Both the position numbers and the translations under genes were made by a program. Shown piece after piece: positions 16,375 through 24,862 of a DNA stretch of 64,000 bases. A model generated the notes under the pieces. The model was not told the origin of the DNA. It searched no databases and worked only from the letters and a program-made list of their open reading frames with translations. Source of the DNA: an uncultured Clostridia bacterium (lineage in GTDB: Bacteria > Bacillota > Clostridia > Christensenellales > Aristaeellaceae); contig CAKUFG010000001.1 of the NCBI GenBank assembly GCA_934647235.1, forward strand, positions 1 to 64,000, given 5' to 3'. Position 1 is the first letter of the stretch, and every line of letters begins with the position of its first letter.

Positions 16375-17357
16375 AGGACTTTCTGATGGGCGGTGCGGTA
16401 TGCCTGCGCCGCGACTATGCCGATTTGCCCTTCTCTCCCGACAGCCGGGCGGATGTGGCTCAGGCCGTAAACGAGCGCGTGCTGCCTGTGCTTGAAAAAG
16501 AAGAAGATACCTTTACCTATCTAATGGTACAGCAGATGGAGCCGGAGCAGCGCCGGGTGCTGATTGCGCACGGTCTGCTGGATCCGGACAGCGCGGACAA
16601 CGCCCTCTCCTCCGCCTACCTGCGGCAGGACGACCGCCTGTGCGTGCAGACCGCTGCGGCCGATCATCTGCGCATCGCCGCCTATGACGAGGACGGCAGC
16701 CTGTCCGATTGTCTGGCGCTGTGCCTGCCGCTGGAGCAGGCGCTGGAAGCCGGTCATCCCTACGCGCGCTCCGCGCAGTATGGCTGTCTTACCGCCCGTC
16801 CCTGCGATGCAGGCAGCGGGCTGCGCGCGTCGCTTCTGCTGCACCTGCCCATGCTGACGCTGCTTAAGCAGATTCCCAACATGACGCGCCTGTGCGGCAT
16901 GGCGGGTCTGCTGCTGCGCGGCGCCGCCCCCGCCCAGGAGGAGCGCGGCGACGCGCTGTATCTGCTTGAAAACCGCATGACGCTGGGCATGGAAGCGGCC
17001 GATATCGTGCGCCGCCTGCAATCCCACGCCGAACGGCTGATTGCGCTGGAGCGTCAGCTGCGCGCCAAGGCTGCCGAGCGCGCGGACGATTTTGTGCTGG
17101 ACGCGATTTACCGTGCCTATGGCGTGGCGCGCTACGCGCGCAGAATCAGCCGCGCCGAGGGCATGCACCTGTGGTCGGCGCTGACGCTGGGGCAGGCGCT
17201 GGGCACGCTGAATATGCAGCAAGCCCAATTGGAAAAGCTATATCTGATGTGCGCCGGCACGCAAAGCGCGCTGGACGCCGCCGCAAAGCAGCAAAGCGCG
17301 GCCCCCGATGTGCTGCGCGCCCGGCGCATCCGCGATCTCATTCATGGAGGAAACTGA
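16371..17357 (+). CDS. mcsB: McsB-like protein arginine kinase homologue with degenerate active site
   Basis: 328 residues, about 30 shorter than usual McsB. Position in ctsR-mcsA-mcsB-clpC and segments such as YGCLTAxPxxxGSGLRASLLLHLPML (150s) and NRMTLGM near residue 201 identify it. In active enzymes the phosphate-binding SSRxRLARN is conserved; here it reads GGAVCLRRD (residues 7-15), losing both arginines. The catalytic NEEDHxR reads AAADHLR (95-101), losing the catalytic acid, and ACPTN reads ARPCD. The Arg residues in DHLR and GLRAS remain. It probably cannot phosphorylate arginine but may still bind CtsR or ClpC; this is inference. GTG start (16371) overlaps the mcsA stop. Confidence 0.85.
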   Translation: MKDFLMGGAVCLRRDYADLPFSPDSRADVAQAVNERVLPVLEKEEDTFTYLMVQQMEPEQRRVLIAHGLLDPDSADNALSSAYLRQDDRLCVQTAAADHLRIAAYDEDGSLSDCLALCLPLEQALEAGHPYARSAQYGCLTARPCDAGSGLRASLLLHLPMLTLLKQIPNMTRLCGMAGLLLRGAAPAQEERGDALYLLENRMTLGMEAADIVRRLQSHAERLIALERQLRAKAAERADDFVLDAIYRAYGVARYARRISRAEGMHLWSALTLGQALGTLNMQQAQLEKLYLMCAGTQSALDAAAKQQSAAPDVLRARRIRDLIHGGN

Positions 17358-17360
17358 TTC

Positions 17361-19847
17361 ATGGCCATTTACGCAAAGTTCAACGAGCGTGCACAGCGCG
17401 TTTTATCCGTTGCGCAAAAAGAGGCGCAGGCCATGCGCCATCCCTATGTAGGCACCGAGCATTTGCTGCTGGCCCTGGTGGCCGAGGCGCGCGACGATGT
17501 GCCCGACCTGCCCGAAAGCATGACGGAGGAAGCCGTGCGCTCGGCCATCCGCATCTTCATCGGCCAGGGCACGGGTCTGCAGGCGCCGCTGGAGCTGACC
17601 CCGCGCGCCAAGAAGCTGCTGGAAAGCAGCGTGCGCGAGGCGCAGCGGCTGGGGCACCCTTACGTCACCAGCGCACACATCTGGCTGGCGCTGCTGGGCG
17701 AAAGCGAGGGCGTGGCCGCGCGCATCCTCACCTCTCCCGGCTGCGACCGGGAGCAGCTGCGCAAGAGTGTGCTGCGCCAGATGGCGGGCGAGCCCGTGCG
17801 CGGCGCGTCCCCATCCCCCGCTGATGAAAGCGCCGACGGCGGCTCACGCAGCGCGCTGGCCGAATACGGCGCCGATCTGACCCGCCGCGCCCAGCAGGGC
17901 GAGCTTGATCCTGTGGTCGGGCGCGAAAAGGAAATCGAACGCATCGTGCAGATTCTCTCTCGCCGCACCAAGAACAACCCCGTGCTGATCGGCGAGCCCG
18001 GCGTTGGCAAAACCGCCGTGGCCGAGGGGCTGGCGCAGCGCATGATCGCCGGGGCCATCCCGGAAACGCTGATCGGCAAACGCCTGATCTCGCTGGATGT
18101 CGGCGCGCTGGTAGCGGGCACCAAGTTCCGCGGCGAGTTTGAAGAGCGGCTCAAAAACCTGATGCGCGAAATCAGCGCCGCAGGCGACGTGATTCTCTTT
18201 ATCGACGAATTGCAGAACATCATCGGCGCAGGCAAGGGCGAGGGCGCGATGGACGCAGCCAATATCCTCAAGCCCGCCCTCTCCCGGGGCGAATTGCAGT
18301 GCATCGGCGCGACCACGCGCGACGAATACCGCAAGAACATCGAAAAGGACGCGGCGCTGTCCCGCCGCTTCCAGCCCGTCACGGTGGATGAGCCCACGCA
18401 GGACGAAAGCTTTGAAATTCTGCGCGGCCTGCGCGATAAATACGAGGCGCACCACCGCGTGCGCATCACGGACGAGGCGCTTCGCGCCGCCGTTACGCTC
18501 TCCGCGCGCTACATCACCGAGCGCTACCTGCCCGATAAGGCGGTGGATCTGATGGACGAGGCCGCCTCGCGCGTGCGCATCGCCGCCTTTACCGCCCCGC
18601 CCGATCTCAAGGCCCAGGAAGAGCAGCTGGCCTGCATCTCCCGCGAAAAGCAGGAGGCCATCGATCATCAGGATTATGAGCGCGCTGCGCGCCTGCGCGA
18701 CAGCGAGCATGCCGTGCGCGATGAAATTGCCGATAAGCGCGCCGAATGGGAAAAATCCAAGCTGTCCGGCCAAAGCGTGGTGACGGAGGAGGACATCGCC
18801 CAGGTGGTTTCCGCCTGGACGGGCGTACCCGTACAGCGCATGACCGAGGGCGAAAGCGAGCGCCTGCTGCACCTGGAGGACATCCTGCATCAGCGCGTCA
18901 TCGGCCAGGACGAGGCCATTTCGGCCGTGTCGCGCGCCATCCGCCGCGCCCGTGCCGGGCTGCAGGATCCCCGCCGTCCCATCGGCTCGTTCATCTTCCT
19001 GGGCCCCACAGGCGTTGGCAAAACCGAGCTTTGCCGCGCATTGGGCGAGGCGATGTTCGGCGATGAAAACGCGCTGATCCGCCTGGACATGAGCGAGTAT
19101 ATGGAAAAGCACACCGTGTCGCGCATGGTAGGCGCGCCTCCCGGCTATGTGGGCTTTGAGGAAGGCGGCCAGCTGACCGAGGCTGTACGGCGCAAGCCCT
19201 ACAGCGTGGTACTCTTTGACGAAATCGAAAAGGCGCACCCGGATGTATTCAATATGCTGCTGCAGATTCTGGACGACGGCCGCCTGACCGACAGCAACGG
19301 CCGCGTGGTCAATTTCAGCAACTGCGTCATCGTGATGACCAGCAACGCCGGCGCGCACGCCATCAACGACGGCCGCGTGATGGGCTTTGGCGGCGACGGC
19401 AGCCCGGCGGATTACGCAAGCATGAAAAACCGCGTGATGGAAGCCGTCAAGCAGGTATTCCGTCCCGAGTTTATCAACCGTGTGGATGAACTGGTGGTCT
19501 TCCACGCCCTCACGCAGGAAGAAATCCTACAAATTGCCGATCTGATGCTTCGTCAGATGCAGAAGCGCCTGTCGGGCATGGGCATCACCCTCAGCTACGA
19601 TGCAGAAGTCACGCGCCTGCTGGCCGAGGCTGGCTACGATGAGAAATTCGGCGCGCGCCCCCTGCGCCGCGCCATCCAGCGCCAGGTGGAGGACGCGCTG
19701 AGCGAGGAGATCATCTCCGGCCGCCTGAAGCTGGGCGACAGCGTGCAGGCCGCCGTGGAGGATGGCAAGCTGAAGCTTCATCGCCTGCCGCCCGAGCCTG
19801 CCCTCACCGGCGCGCGCCTGCCCGAGGAACCCGTGGCGGAAGAATAA
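17361..19847 (+). CDS. clpC: ATP-dependent Clp protease ATP-binding subunit ClpC
   Basis: 828-residue AAA+ unfoldase that feeds ClpP. Residues 4-145 hold two Clp-N repeats (FNERAQRVLSVAQKEA, HPYVGTEHLLLAL and HPYVTSAHIWLAL). The first ATPase has Walker A GEPGVGKT (211-218) and Walker B with ILFIDELQN, where most relatives have IDELH(T/N). A UVR motif follows (about 425-460, DYERAARLRDSE), then the second ATPase with GPTGVGKT (about 548-555) and FDEIEKAHPDV, and a Clp-D2-small domain with GARPLRRAIQ. It ends in an acidic tail. It begins 3 bases after the mcsB stop with GGAGG upstream. It degrades CtsR and damaged proteins in this operon's usual circuit. Confidence 0.96.
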   Translation: MAIYAKFNERAQRVLSVAQKEAQAMRHPYVGTEHLLLALVAEARDDVPDLPESMTEEAVRSAIRIFIGQGTGLQAPLELTPRAKKLLESSVREAQRLGHPYVTSAHIWLALLGESEGVAARILTSPGCDREQLRKSVLRQMAGEPVRGASPSPADESADGGSRSALAEYGADLTRRAQQGELDPVVGREKEIERIVQILSRRTKNNPVLIGEPGVGKTAVAEGLAQRMIAGAIPETLIGKRLISLDVGALVAGTKFRGEFEERLKNLMREISAAGDVILFIDELQNIIGAGKGEGAMDAANILKPALSRGELQCIGATTRDEYRKNIEKDAALSRRFQPVTVDEPTQDESFEILRGLRDKYEAHHRVRITDEALRAAVTLSARYITERYLPDKAVDLMDEAASRVRIAAFTAPPDLKAQEEQLACISREKQEAIDHQDYERAARLRDSEHAVRDEIADKRAEWEKSKLSGQSVVTEEDIAQVVSAWTGVPVQRMTEGESERLLHLEDILHQRVIGQDEAISAVSRAIRRARAGLQDPRRPIGSFIFLGPTGVGKTELCRALGEAMFGDENALIRLDMSEYMEKHTVSRMVGAPPGYVGFEEGGQLTEAVRRKPYSVVLFDEIEKAHPDVFNMLLQILDDGRLTDSNGRVVNFSNCVIVMTSNAGAHAINDGRVMGFGGDGSPADYASMKNRVMEAVKQVFRPEFINRVDELVVFHALTQEEILQIADLMLRQMQKRLSGMGITLSYDAEVTRLLAEAGYDEKFGARPLRRAIQRQVEDALSEEIISGRLKLGDSVQAAVEDGKLKLHRLPPEPALTGARLPEEPVAEE

Positions 19848-19880
19848 ACGCAACCATCTCCCTAACTTAACCACCTGCGT

Positions 19881-19910
19881 CCCCCTATGCCAGGCATCTG
19901 GCACAGGGGG
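19881..19910 (+). terminator. Stem-loop terminator candidate after clpC
   Basis: CCCCCT (19881-19886) and TGCCAG (19888-19893) pair with CTGGCA (19898-19903) and AGGGGG (19905-19910), with one mismatch. The following ACGTATTGTTT has only a weak T-run. Confidence 0.5.
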
Positions 19911-19928
19911 ACGTATTGTTTGGGGCAT

Positions 19929-19966
19929 AAAAAACCAGGCACGGCGCTGCTGCGTCCATGCCTGGC
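19929..19966 (-). terminator. Terminator of the amino-acid transporter/AbgB operon
   Basis: On the minus strand TGCCAGGCA, a 17-base loop and TGCCTGG are followed by TTTTTTATG; it lies about 25 bases after the AbgB stop. Confidence 0.7.
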
Positions 19967-19991
19967 AATATGCTGATTGTTCTGTTTTGTT

Positions 19992-21443
19992 TTAATCCTC
20001 GATGGCCACCGGCACGGCGTCCGGCGGGATGGGGCAGGTATAGCCTGCGGCGGCGGCTTCCTTGAACTCCGCTTTGGCGTCGGCAAGCACATCGGGCTTG
20101 GTCAGCAGGTCGATCACCGTGCCCGCCATGACCTTGCCTGCCTGCAGCATGCTCTTTTCGGCAATGCTGGTTGCGCCGCAGGATACGTTCTGCCAGCTAT
20201 GCCCCGGCGCGCCCGAGGGCCAGCAGGCGGTGTGCACCTGCACGGTGGGCGTTTGCCAGCTCACATCCCCCACGTCCGTGGAGCCCGCGCCGCTCTTCAT
20301 GCTGTGATGCAGCGGCATCAGGAAATCGTTGATGGGCAGCTTGCCGTTGTCCGTCATCTTCTTGACATAGGCGGCAATCTCGGGGCTTTCAGAGGCTGCA
20401 AAGCCCGGCACCCGGTCGGATTTCGCCTCGTAGCTGTCGATATACGCCTGCGCCAGCTGCATTTCTTCATCGGAATGCCTGACCACGCCCAGCGCTTCAA
20501 AGTTATCGTAGGCCACCTTTTCCAGCACGGCGTTGGGCACTGTGTTGGCGGTGCCGTCGATAAACTGCTCAGTCACGGTGGTTTCGGTCATCATGGCCGC
20601 AGCCTTGGCAATCTGATCCACGCGCTTCTGCAGCGCGATGGCCTGGGCTACCTGCACGTCGCGCACCATGTAAAGCACCTTGGCTTCAGGCTGCACCACG
20701 TTGGGGCTTTTGCCGCCCGCGTCGGTGATAGCATAGTGGATGCGCGCAGTGGTGGGCATATGCTCGCGCAGGAACTGCACGCCGATGTTCATCAGCTCCA
20801 CCGCATCCAGGGCAGAACGGCCCAGATGCGGCGTGCCCGAGGCGTGCGAGGCCACGCCGTGGAAGTGAAACTCCTTCTGGATGCAGGACACGCAGGTGCC
20901 GCTGGCGACCTCGTTTACATCGGAAGGATGCCAGGTGACGGCCGCGTCCAGGTGCTCCCACACATGATCGCGCGCCAGGAACGCCTTGCCCGCGCCGCCC
21001 TCCTCGCCGGGACAGCCAAAAAAGATGACCGTGCCCTCCTGCTCAGGGTGCTGCTCAAGATACGCCTTGACCGCGAAAGCCGCCGCCAGCGAGCCCGCTC
21101 CCAGCAGGTTATGCCCGCAGCCATGGCCGCTGCCGCCCGGAATCAGCGGGGCGTGATGCGTGCAGCCCGCCTGCTGAGACAGGCCGGACAGCGCGTCAAA
21201 CTCGCCCAGAATGCCAATTACCGGATGGCCATGGCCCCAGCTGCCGCAAAAGGCCGTTTTGATGCCGCCCATGTTGGAGGTGACGGCAAAGCCGTTTTCA
21301 GCAAGCACCTTTTCATACAGGGCGGCGGACTGGAATTCCTTCAGCGACAGCTCGGCATATTCCCATATCTTGCGGCTTACATCGCAAAACAGCGCGGCAT
21401 GATCGTCAATTGTCTGGATGGCGGCTTTCTTCGCATCGTTCAT
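19992..21443 (-). CDS. M20-family amidohydrolase, AbgB-like (p-aminobenzoyl-glutamate hydrolase subunit B type)
   Basis: 483 residues, the length of AbgB. Metal motifs include ILGEFDALSGLSQ (Asp at about residue 83), GHGCGHNLLG, and the catalytic GCPGEEGG; these are characteristic of the AbgB branch of M20 peptidases. A dimerisation domain with SHASGTPHLGRSALDAVELM follows, and a conserved HSMKSGAGSTDVGDVSW near residue 385. Such cytosolic enzymes cleave amide bonds of N-acyl amino acids, for example p-aminobenzoyl-glutamate. AAGGAG lies 6 bases upstream of ATG 21443. It is the last gene after an amino-acid ABC importer, which suggests that the imported compound is its substrate (inference). 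Confidence 0.9.
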   Translation of the reverse strand: MNDAKKAAIQTIDDHAALFCDVSRKIWEYAELSLKEFQSAALYEKVLAENGFAVTSNMGGIKTAFCGSWGHGHPVIGILGEFDALSGLSQQAGCTHHAPLIPGGSGHGCGHNLLGAGSLAAAFAVKAYLEQHPEQEGTVIFFGCPGEEGGAGKAFLARDHVWEHLDAAVTWHPSDVNEVASGTCVSCIQKEFHFHGVASHASGTPHLGRSALDAVELMNIGVQFLREHMPTTARIHYAITDAGGKSPNVVQPEAKVLYMVRDVQVAQAIALQKRVDQIAKAAAMMTETTVTEQFIDGTANTVPNAVLEKVAYDNFEALGVVRHSDEEMQLAQAYIDSYEAKSDRVPGFAASESPEIAAYVKKMTDNGKLPINDFLMPLHHSMKSGAGSTDVGDVSWQTPTVQVHTACWPSGAPGHSWQNVSCGATSIAEKSMLQAGKVMAGTVIDLLTKPDVLADAKAEFKEAAAAGYTCPIPPDAVPVAIED

Positions 21444-21454
21444 GGCGGTTCTCC

Positions 21455-22192
21455 TTAATACAGTACCTTGCTTAAAAACGCTTGGGTGCGCTCGTTCTGG
21501 GGATTTCCGAATATCTGCGCGGGCGTGCCCTCCTCGGCGATCACGCCCTCGTCCATAAACAGCACGCGGTCGCTGACCTCGCGGGCAAAGCCCATCTCAT
21601 GCGTGACGATCACGCTGGTCATGCCGCTCTTGACCAGATCCTTGATCACCTGCAGCACCTCGCCCACCATTTCAGGATCCAGCGCCGAGGTCGGCTCGTC
21701 AAAGAGCATCACATCCGGCTCCATCGCCAACGCCCGGACGATGGCCAGGCGCTGCTTCTGTCCGCCGGACAGGCGGGCGGGATGCTCGCCGATCTTATCC
21801 AGCAGGCCCACGCGAATGAGCAGCTCCTTGGCCATATCGGCCGCCTCAGCCTTGGTTTTCTTTTTCAGAAGCACGGGCGCCATGGTGATGTTCTGCTCCA
21901 CCGTCAGATTGGGGAAAATATTGAAGTGCTGAAACACCATGCCCATCTTCTGCCGGTGCTGATCGATATTGACGCGCTTGCCGGTGATCTCCTCGCCCTC
22001 AAAAAGGATCTTGCCGGAGGTGGGCTTTTCAAGCAGGTTCAGGCAGCGCAGAAACGTGGATTTGCCCGAGCCCGACGGGCCGATGATGGATACCACCTCG
22101 CCCCTGGCGACGTGCTGGTTGATGCCCTTTAGCACATGGAGCTTGCCGAAATCCTTGGTAATCTCCACGGTTTCGATCATATTGTCAGTCAC
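21455..22192 (-). CDS. Polar amino-acid ABC transporter ATP-binding protein
   Basis: 245 residues, GlnQ/HisP type. Walker A GPSGSGKST, signature RLSGGQKQRLAIVRALAM, Walker B VMLFDEPTSALDPEMVGEVL, H-loop VTHEM. I use the GTG at 22192, overlapping the permease stop; an ATG at 22180 is the alternative. It works with the permease at 22185 and the binding protein at 22891 to import an amino acid or derivative. Confidence 0.94.
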   Translation of the reverse strand: MTDNMIETVEITKDFGKLHVLKGINQHVARGEVVSIIGPSGSGKSTFLRCLNLLEKPTSGKILFEGEEITGKRVNIDQHRQKMGMVFQHFNIFPNLTVEQNITMAPVLLKKKTKAEAADMAKELLIRVGLLDKIGEHPARLSGGQKQRLAIVRALAMEPDVMLFDEPTSALDPEMVGEVLQVIKDLVKSGMTSVIVTHEMGFAREVSDRVLFMDEGVIAEEGTPAQIFGNPQNERTQAFLSKVLY

Positions 22193-22850
22193 TTGCCTTC
22201 ATCCTCCTCTCAAGCACGGCGATTCCCTTGCTGAGCACAAACGTGATGATAAAGTAGATGATACCGGCGATCAGCAGCGGCTCGATGATCAGAAAGGTAA
22301 AGCCGTTGATGATCTTATACTGGCTCATGATATCGCCGATAAAGAAGGTAGAAGCCAGCGAGGTTTCCTTGATGACGGATACAAACTCGTTGCACAGGGC
22401 GGGCAGGATGTTCTTGACCGCCTGAGGCAGGATCACCCGCACCATGGCCTGACGGCTGTTCAGGCCCAGCGACCGCGCGGCCTCCATCTGGCCGCGATCC
22501 ACCGCGTCGATACCGGCGCGGACGATCTCAGCCACATAGGCGATGGAATTGAACACCAGGGCGATCACCACGCAGGCAAACTCGCTCAGGTTCAGGAAGG
22601 GCAGAAACTGCGGCAGCATAAAATAGAAGAAGTACAGCTGAAGCAGCAGCGGCGTGCCGCGCACGATTTCCACGTAGGCAGAGGTGATAAAGCGCACCAC
22701 GCCCAGGCGGCTGCGGCGGAGAATCGCCATCAGCGAGCCCAGAATGCTGGAACACGCCACGGTAATGAGCGACAGCTCGATGGTGATCCACACACCGTCC
22801 GCAAACAGGTAGCCGTACTTCGTCAGCACCTTGATTACATTTTGCAGCAT
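22185..22850 (-). CDS. Polar amino-acid ABC transporter permease
   Basis: 221-residue HisM/GlnP-type membrane protein, about five helices. The family signatures VEIVRGTPLLLQLYFFYF near residue 62 and the EAA loop MEAARSLGLNSRQAMVRVILPQA are intact. Eight bases overlap the ATPase gene. It is coded just after the binding-protein gene in the same operon. Confidence 0.94.
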   Translation of the reverse strand: MLQNVIKVLTKYGYLFADGVWITIELSLITVACSSILGSLMAILRRSRLGVVRFITSAYVEIVRGTPLLLQLYFFYFMLPQFLPFLNLSEFACVVIALVFNSIAYVAEIVRAGIDAVDRGQMEAARSLGLNSRQAMVRVILPQAVKNILPALCNEFVSVIKETSLASTFFIGDIMSQYKIINGFTFLIIEPLLIAGIIYFIITFVLSKGIAVLERRMKASD

Positions 22851-22890
22851 AGCGGCACTCCTTCCATTCTATGCGCCGGAAAGGCAGGTT

Positions 22891-23715
22891 TTAGTTCACA
22901 TCGATACCCAGGGACTTGGCAAGCTCGGTGGCGTCATCCTTCCACTGCTTGTACAGGCCCTTTTCGTTTACTTCGTCCAGGATCTTGTTGATGGCCTCGA
23001 TCAGCTCGGTTTCGCCCTTGGTGACGGCCAGCACGTTGCCCTCGGAGGAGTAATCGAAGTGGAAATCAGCCATAGCGATGGAATCGTAGTTACCGGCAAA
23101 CAACGCGCCGTTGTCCGCGTCCACCGCCACCGCATCCACCTTGCCGGTGACCAGCATCATGATGGCGTCATTCAGGTTGGTGATCAGCTTTACCTTCACG
23201 TCGGCGGGGAGCTGAGAGGTGACCAGGTTGTACTGCAGGGAAGCGTTCTGGGCGGCAATGGTCTTACCCGAGAAGGCTTCGGCCGTGGTGTAATCGCCAG
23301 TCTTTTCCTTCAGCACCAGCAGGCCCTGGCCGTTGTCGTCCTCGCTGAAATTGAAGAATGTGGACAGCTGCATGTTTTCAGCGCGCTCTGCTGTGTAGGC
23401 AAAGCCCGAGATGGCCATATCCACCTTGCCCTGCGTGATGGCCGCCTGCAGCGCGCCAAACTCCATGGGCATGATGACCAGCTTTACGCCCAGGCCCTGG
23501 GCGATGTACTTGGCCAGCTCAACGTCCGCACCGACGTACTGATCGTCGCCCGTGGCGTTGGGATTGATGAATTCGCAGGGAGCAAAGTCGGGAGAGGTGG
23601 CGAAGGTGATTTCGCCGATGGAGAGAATCTTTTCCAGCTTGTTTTCGGCCAGCGCCGCGCAGGACAGGCTGAGGATAAAAGCGAGGGTCAACAGCAGAGC
23701 AATCAGCTTTTTCAT
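22891..23715 (-). CDS. Amino-acid ABC transporter substrate-binding protein
   Basis: 274 residues, exported (MKKLIALLLTLAFILSLSCAALA signal; the Cys could be a weak lipobox, LSCA). SBP_bac_3 features: ITFATSPDFAPCEF, VGADVELAKYIAQGLGVKL, FGALQAAITQGKVDMAISG. The ligand cannot be assigned from sequence. ATG 23715 has AGGAGG 8 bases upstream. First gene of a four-gene operon ending in an AbgB-like hydrolase. Confidence 0.93.
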   Translation of the reverse strand: MKKLIALLLTLAFILSLSCAALAENKLEKILSIGEITFATSPDFAPCEFINPNATGDDQYVGADVELAKYIAQGLGVKLVIMPMEFGALQAAITQGKVDMAISGFAYTAERAENMQLSTFFNFSEDDNGQGLLVLKEKTGDYTTAEAFSGKTIAAQNASLQYNLVTSQLPADVKVKLITNLNDAIMMLVTGKVDAVAVDADNGALFAGNYDSIAMADFHFDYSSEGNVLAVTKGETELIEAINKILDEVNEKGLYKQWKDDATELAKSLGIDVN

Positions 23716-23755
23716 TTTGTGTTCCTCCTGAATAATTATTTTTGAAACATGCATT

Positions 23756-23783
23756 ATTATACACGTGCGGCCGTATTTGTCAA
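23756..23783 (-). promoter_or_regulatory. Promoter of the amino-acid transporter/AbgB operon
   Basis: Minus strand TTGACA (23783-23778), 16-base spacer, TATAAT (23761-23756). Confidence 0.8.
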
Positions 23784-23849
23784 CATATTTATGCAAATTT
23801 ATTCTGTATTTTGCATGTATATTTATAGTGGAGCAAATTCTGCCAGATC

Positions 23850-23878
23850 TTGCATCCCCTGCGGCTTCGCCGTATAAT
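23850..23878 (+). promoter_or_regulatory. Promoter of the FliB-like gene
   Basis: TTGCAT (23850-23855), 17-base spacer, TATAAT (23873-23878), about 30 bases before ATG 23912. Confidence 0.7.
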
Positions 23879-23911
23879 AGCTTTATCTTGCCGTCCATGG
23901 AGGAACGAAGG

Positions 23912-24850
23912 ATGAAGCGCGTCGTGCCTGATTATTACGCGGATTTTGCCTGTATCGCCGGCGCTTGCCGCCATACCTGCTGCGTCGGCTGGGAGATCGA
24001 TATCGACCCGGACTCGCTGCGCCGCTATCAGGCCATGCCAGGCGAGATGGGCGAGCGTCTGCGCAGCCACATTGATATAGAAGAAACGCCGCATTTCCGC
24101 CTGACCGCCGATGAGCGCTGCCCGCTGCTGAACGCAAACGGGCTGTGCGATTTGATTACCGCCGCCGGGCAGGATGCGCTGTGTCAGATCTGCGCCGACC
24201 ACCCGCGCTTCCGGAACACCCTATCTGACCGCGAGGAAACCGGATTAGGGCTGTGCTGCGAAGCCGCCGCAAGCCTGATATTAAAGAAAAAACAGCCTGT
24301 CAGGCTGCTGATATCTGAGGGAAACGGCCCCAAGCGCCATCTGTCACGCAAGGACGCTGCCATGCTGCAAAAACGCGATTTCTGGATCACCGCCGCGCAG
24401 GATCGCACGTTGTCAATTGATGCGCGCATCGCCCGGCTATGCGAAATGGAAGCATTGCAGCTTCCCGCCTGCGGCTGGTCAGATTGGGCGCAGCTTTATC
24501 TGAATCTGGAGCGTCTTGACCCTGCCTGGGAGCAGGAGCTCACGCTGCTCGGCAGCGAAAAAGCAGCCGTTCCGCCTGCGGACGAAGCGCTGCAGATCGC
24601 CCTGGAACAGCTGCTTGTTTATCTGCTTTATCGCCATATCGCCGCCGCAGAGGATGCTGATGAGCTGCGCCCCCGGCTGGCCTTCTGCCTGGTGAGCACG
24701 CGGCTGCTTATGCGCCTTGCCGCTCTGCACAAGGCGGAAGCTGCTTTTACCATCGATGATTTCTGCGAGCTTGCGCGCATGTATTCCTCTGAAATTGAAT
24801 ACTCTCAGGAGAATATGGATGCATTGCTGGACGCGCTATGGTATGTATAA
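23912..24850 (+). CDS. FliB-like protein (flagellin lysine-N-methylase family)
   Basis: 312 residues. The N-terminal part has a Cys cluster typical of FliB/YkgJ proteins: CIAGACRHTCCVGWEIDID (residues 10-28), CPLLNANGLC, LCQICADHPRF and LGLCCEAA, suggesting an iron-sulfur or metal site. The family is named for methylation of flagellin lysines in Salmonella, but many members occur in non-motile clostridia. No flagellar gene is seen in the window. GGAGG lies 9 bases upstream of ATG 23912. It converges with the ylmH-like gene 12 bases downstream. Confidence 0.82.
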   Translation: MKRVVPDYYADFACIAGACRHTCCVGWEIDIDPDSLRRYQAMPGEMGERLRSHIDIEETPHFRLTADERCPLLNANGLCDLITAAGQDALCQICADHPRFRNTLSDREETGLGLCCEAAASLILKKKQPVRLLISEGNGPKRHLSRKDAAMLQKRDFWITAAQDRTLSIDARIARLCEMEALQLPACGWSDWAQLYLNLERLDPAWEQELTLLGSEKAAVPPADEALQIALEQLLVYLLYRHIAAAEDADELRPRLAFCLVSTRLLMRLAALHKAEAAFTIDDFCELARMYSSEIEYSQENMDALLDALWYV

Positions 24851-24862
24851 TCATACAGTCTA

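Noticed and set aside
17844..19505. A 553-codon minus-strand frame opposite clpC
   Set aside because: Shadow frame; ClpC motifs are complete on the plus strand.
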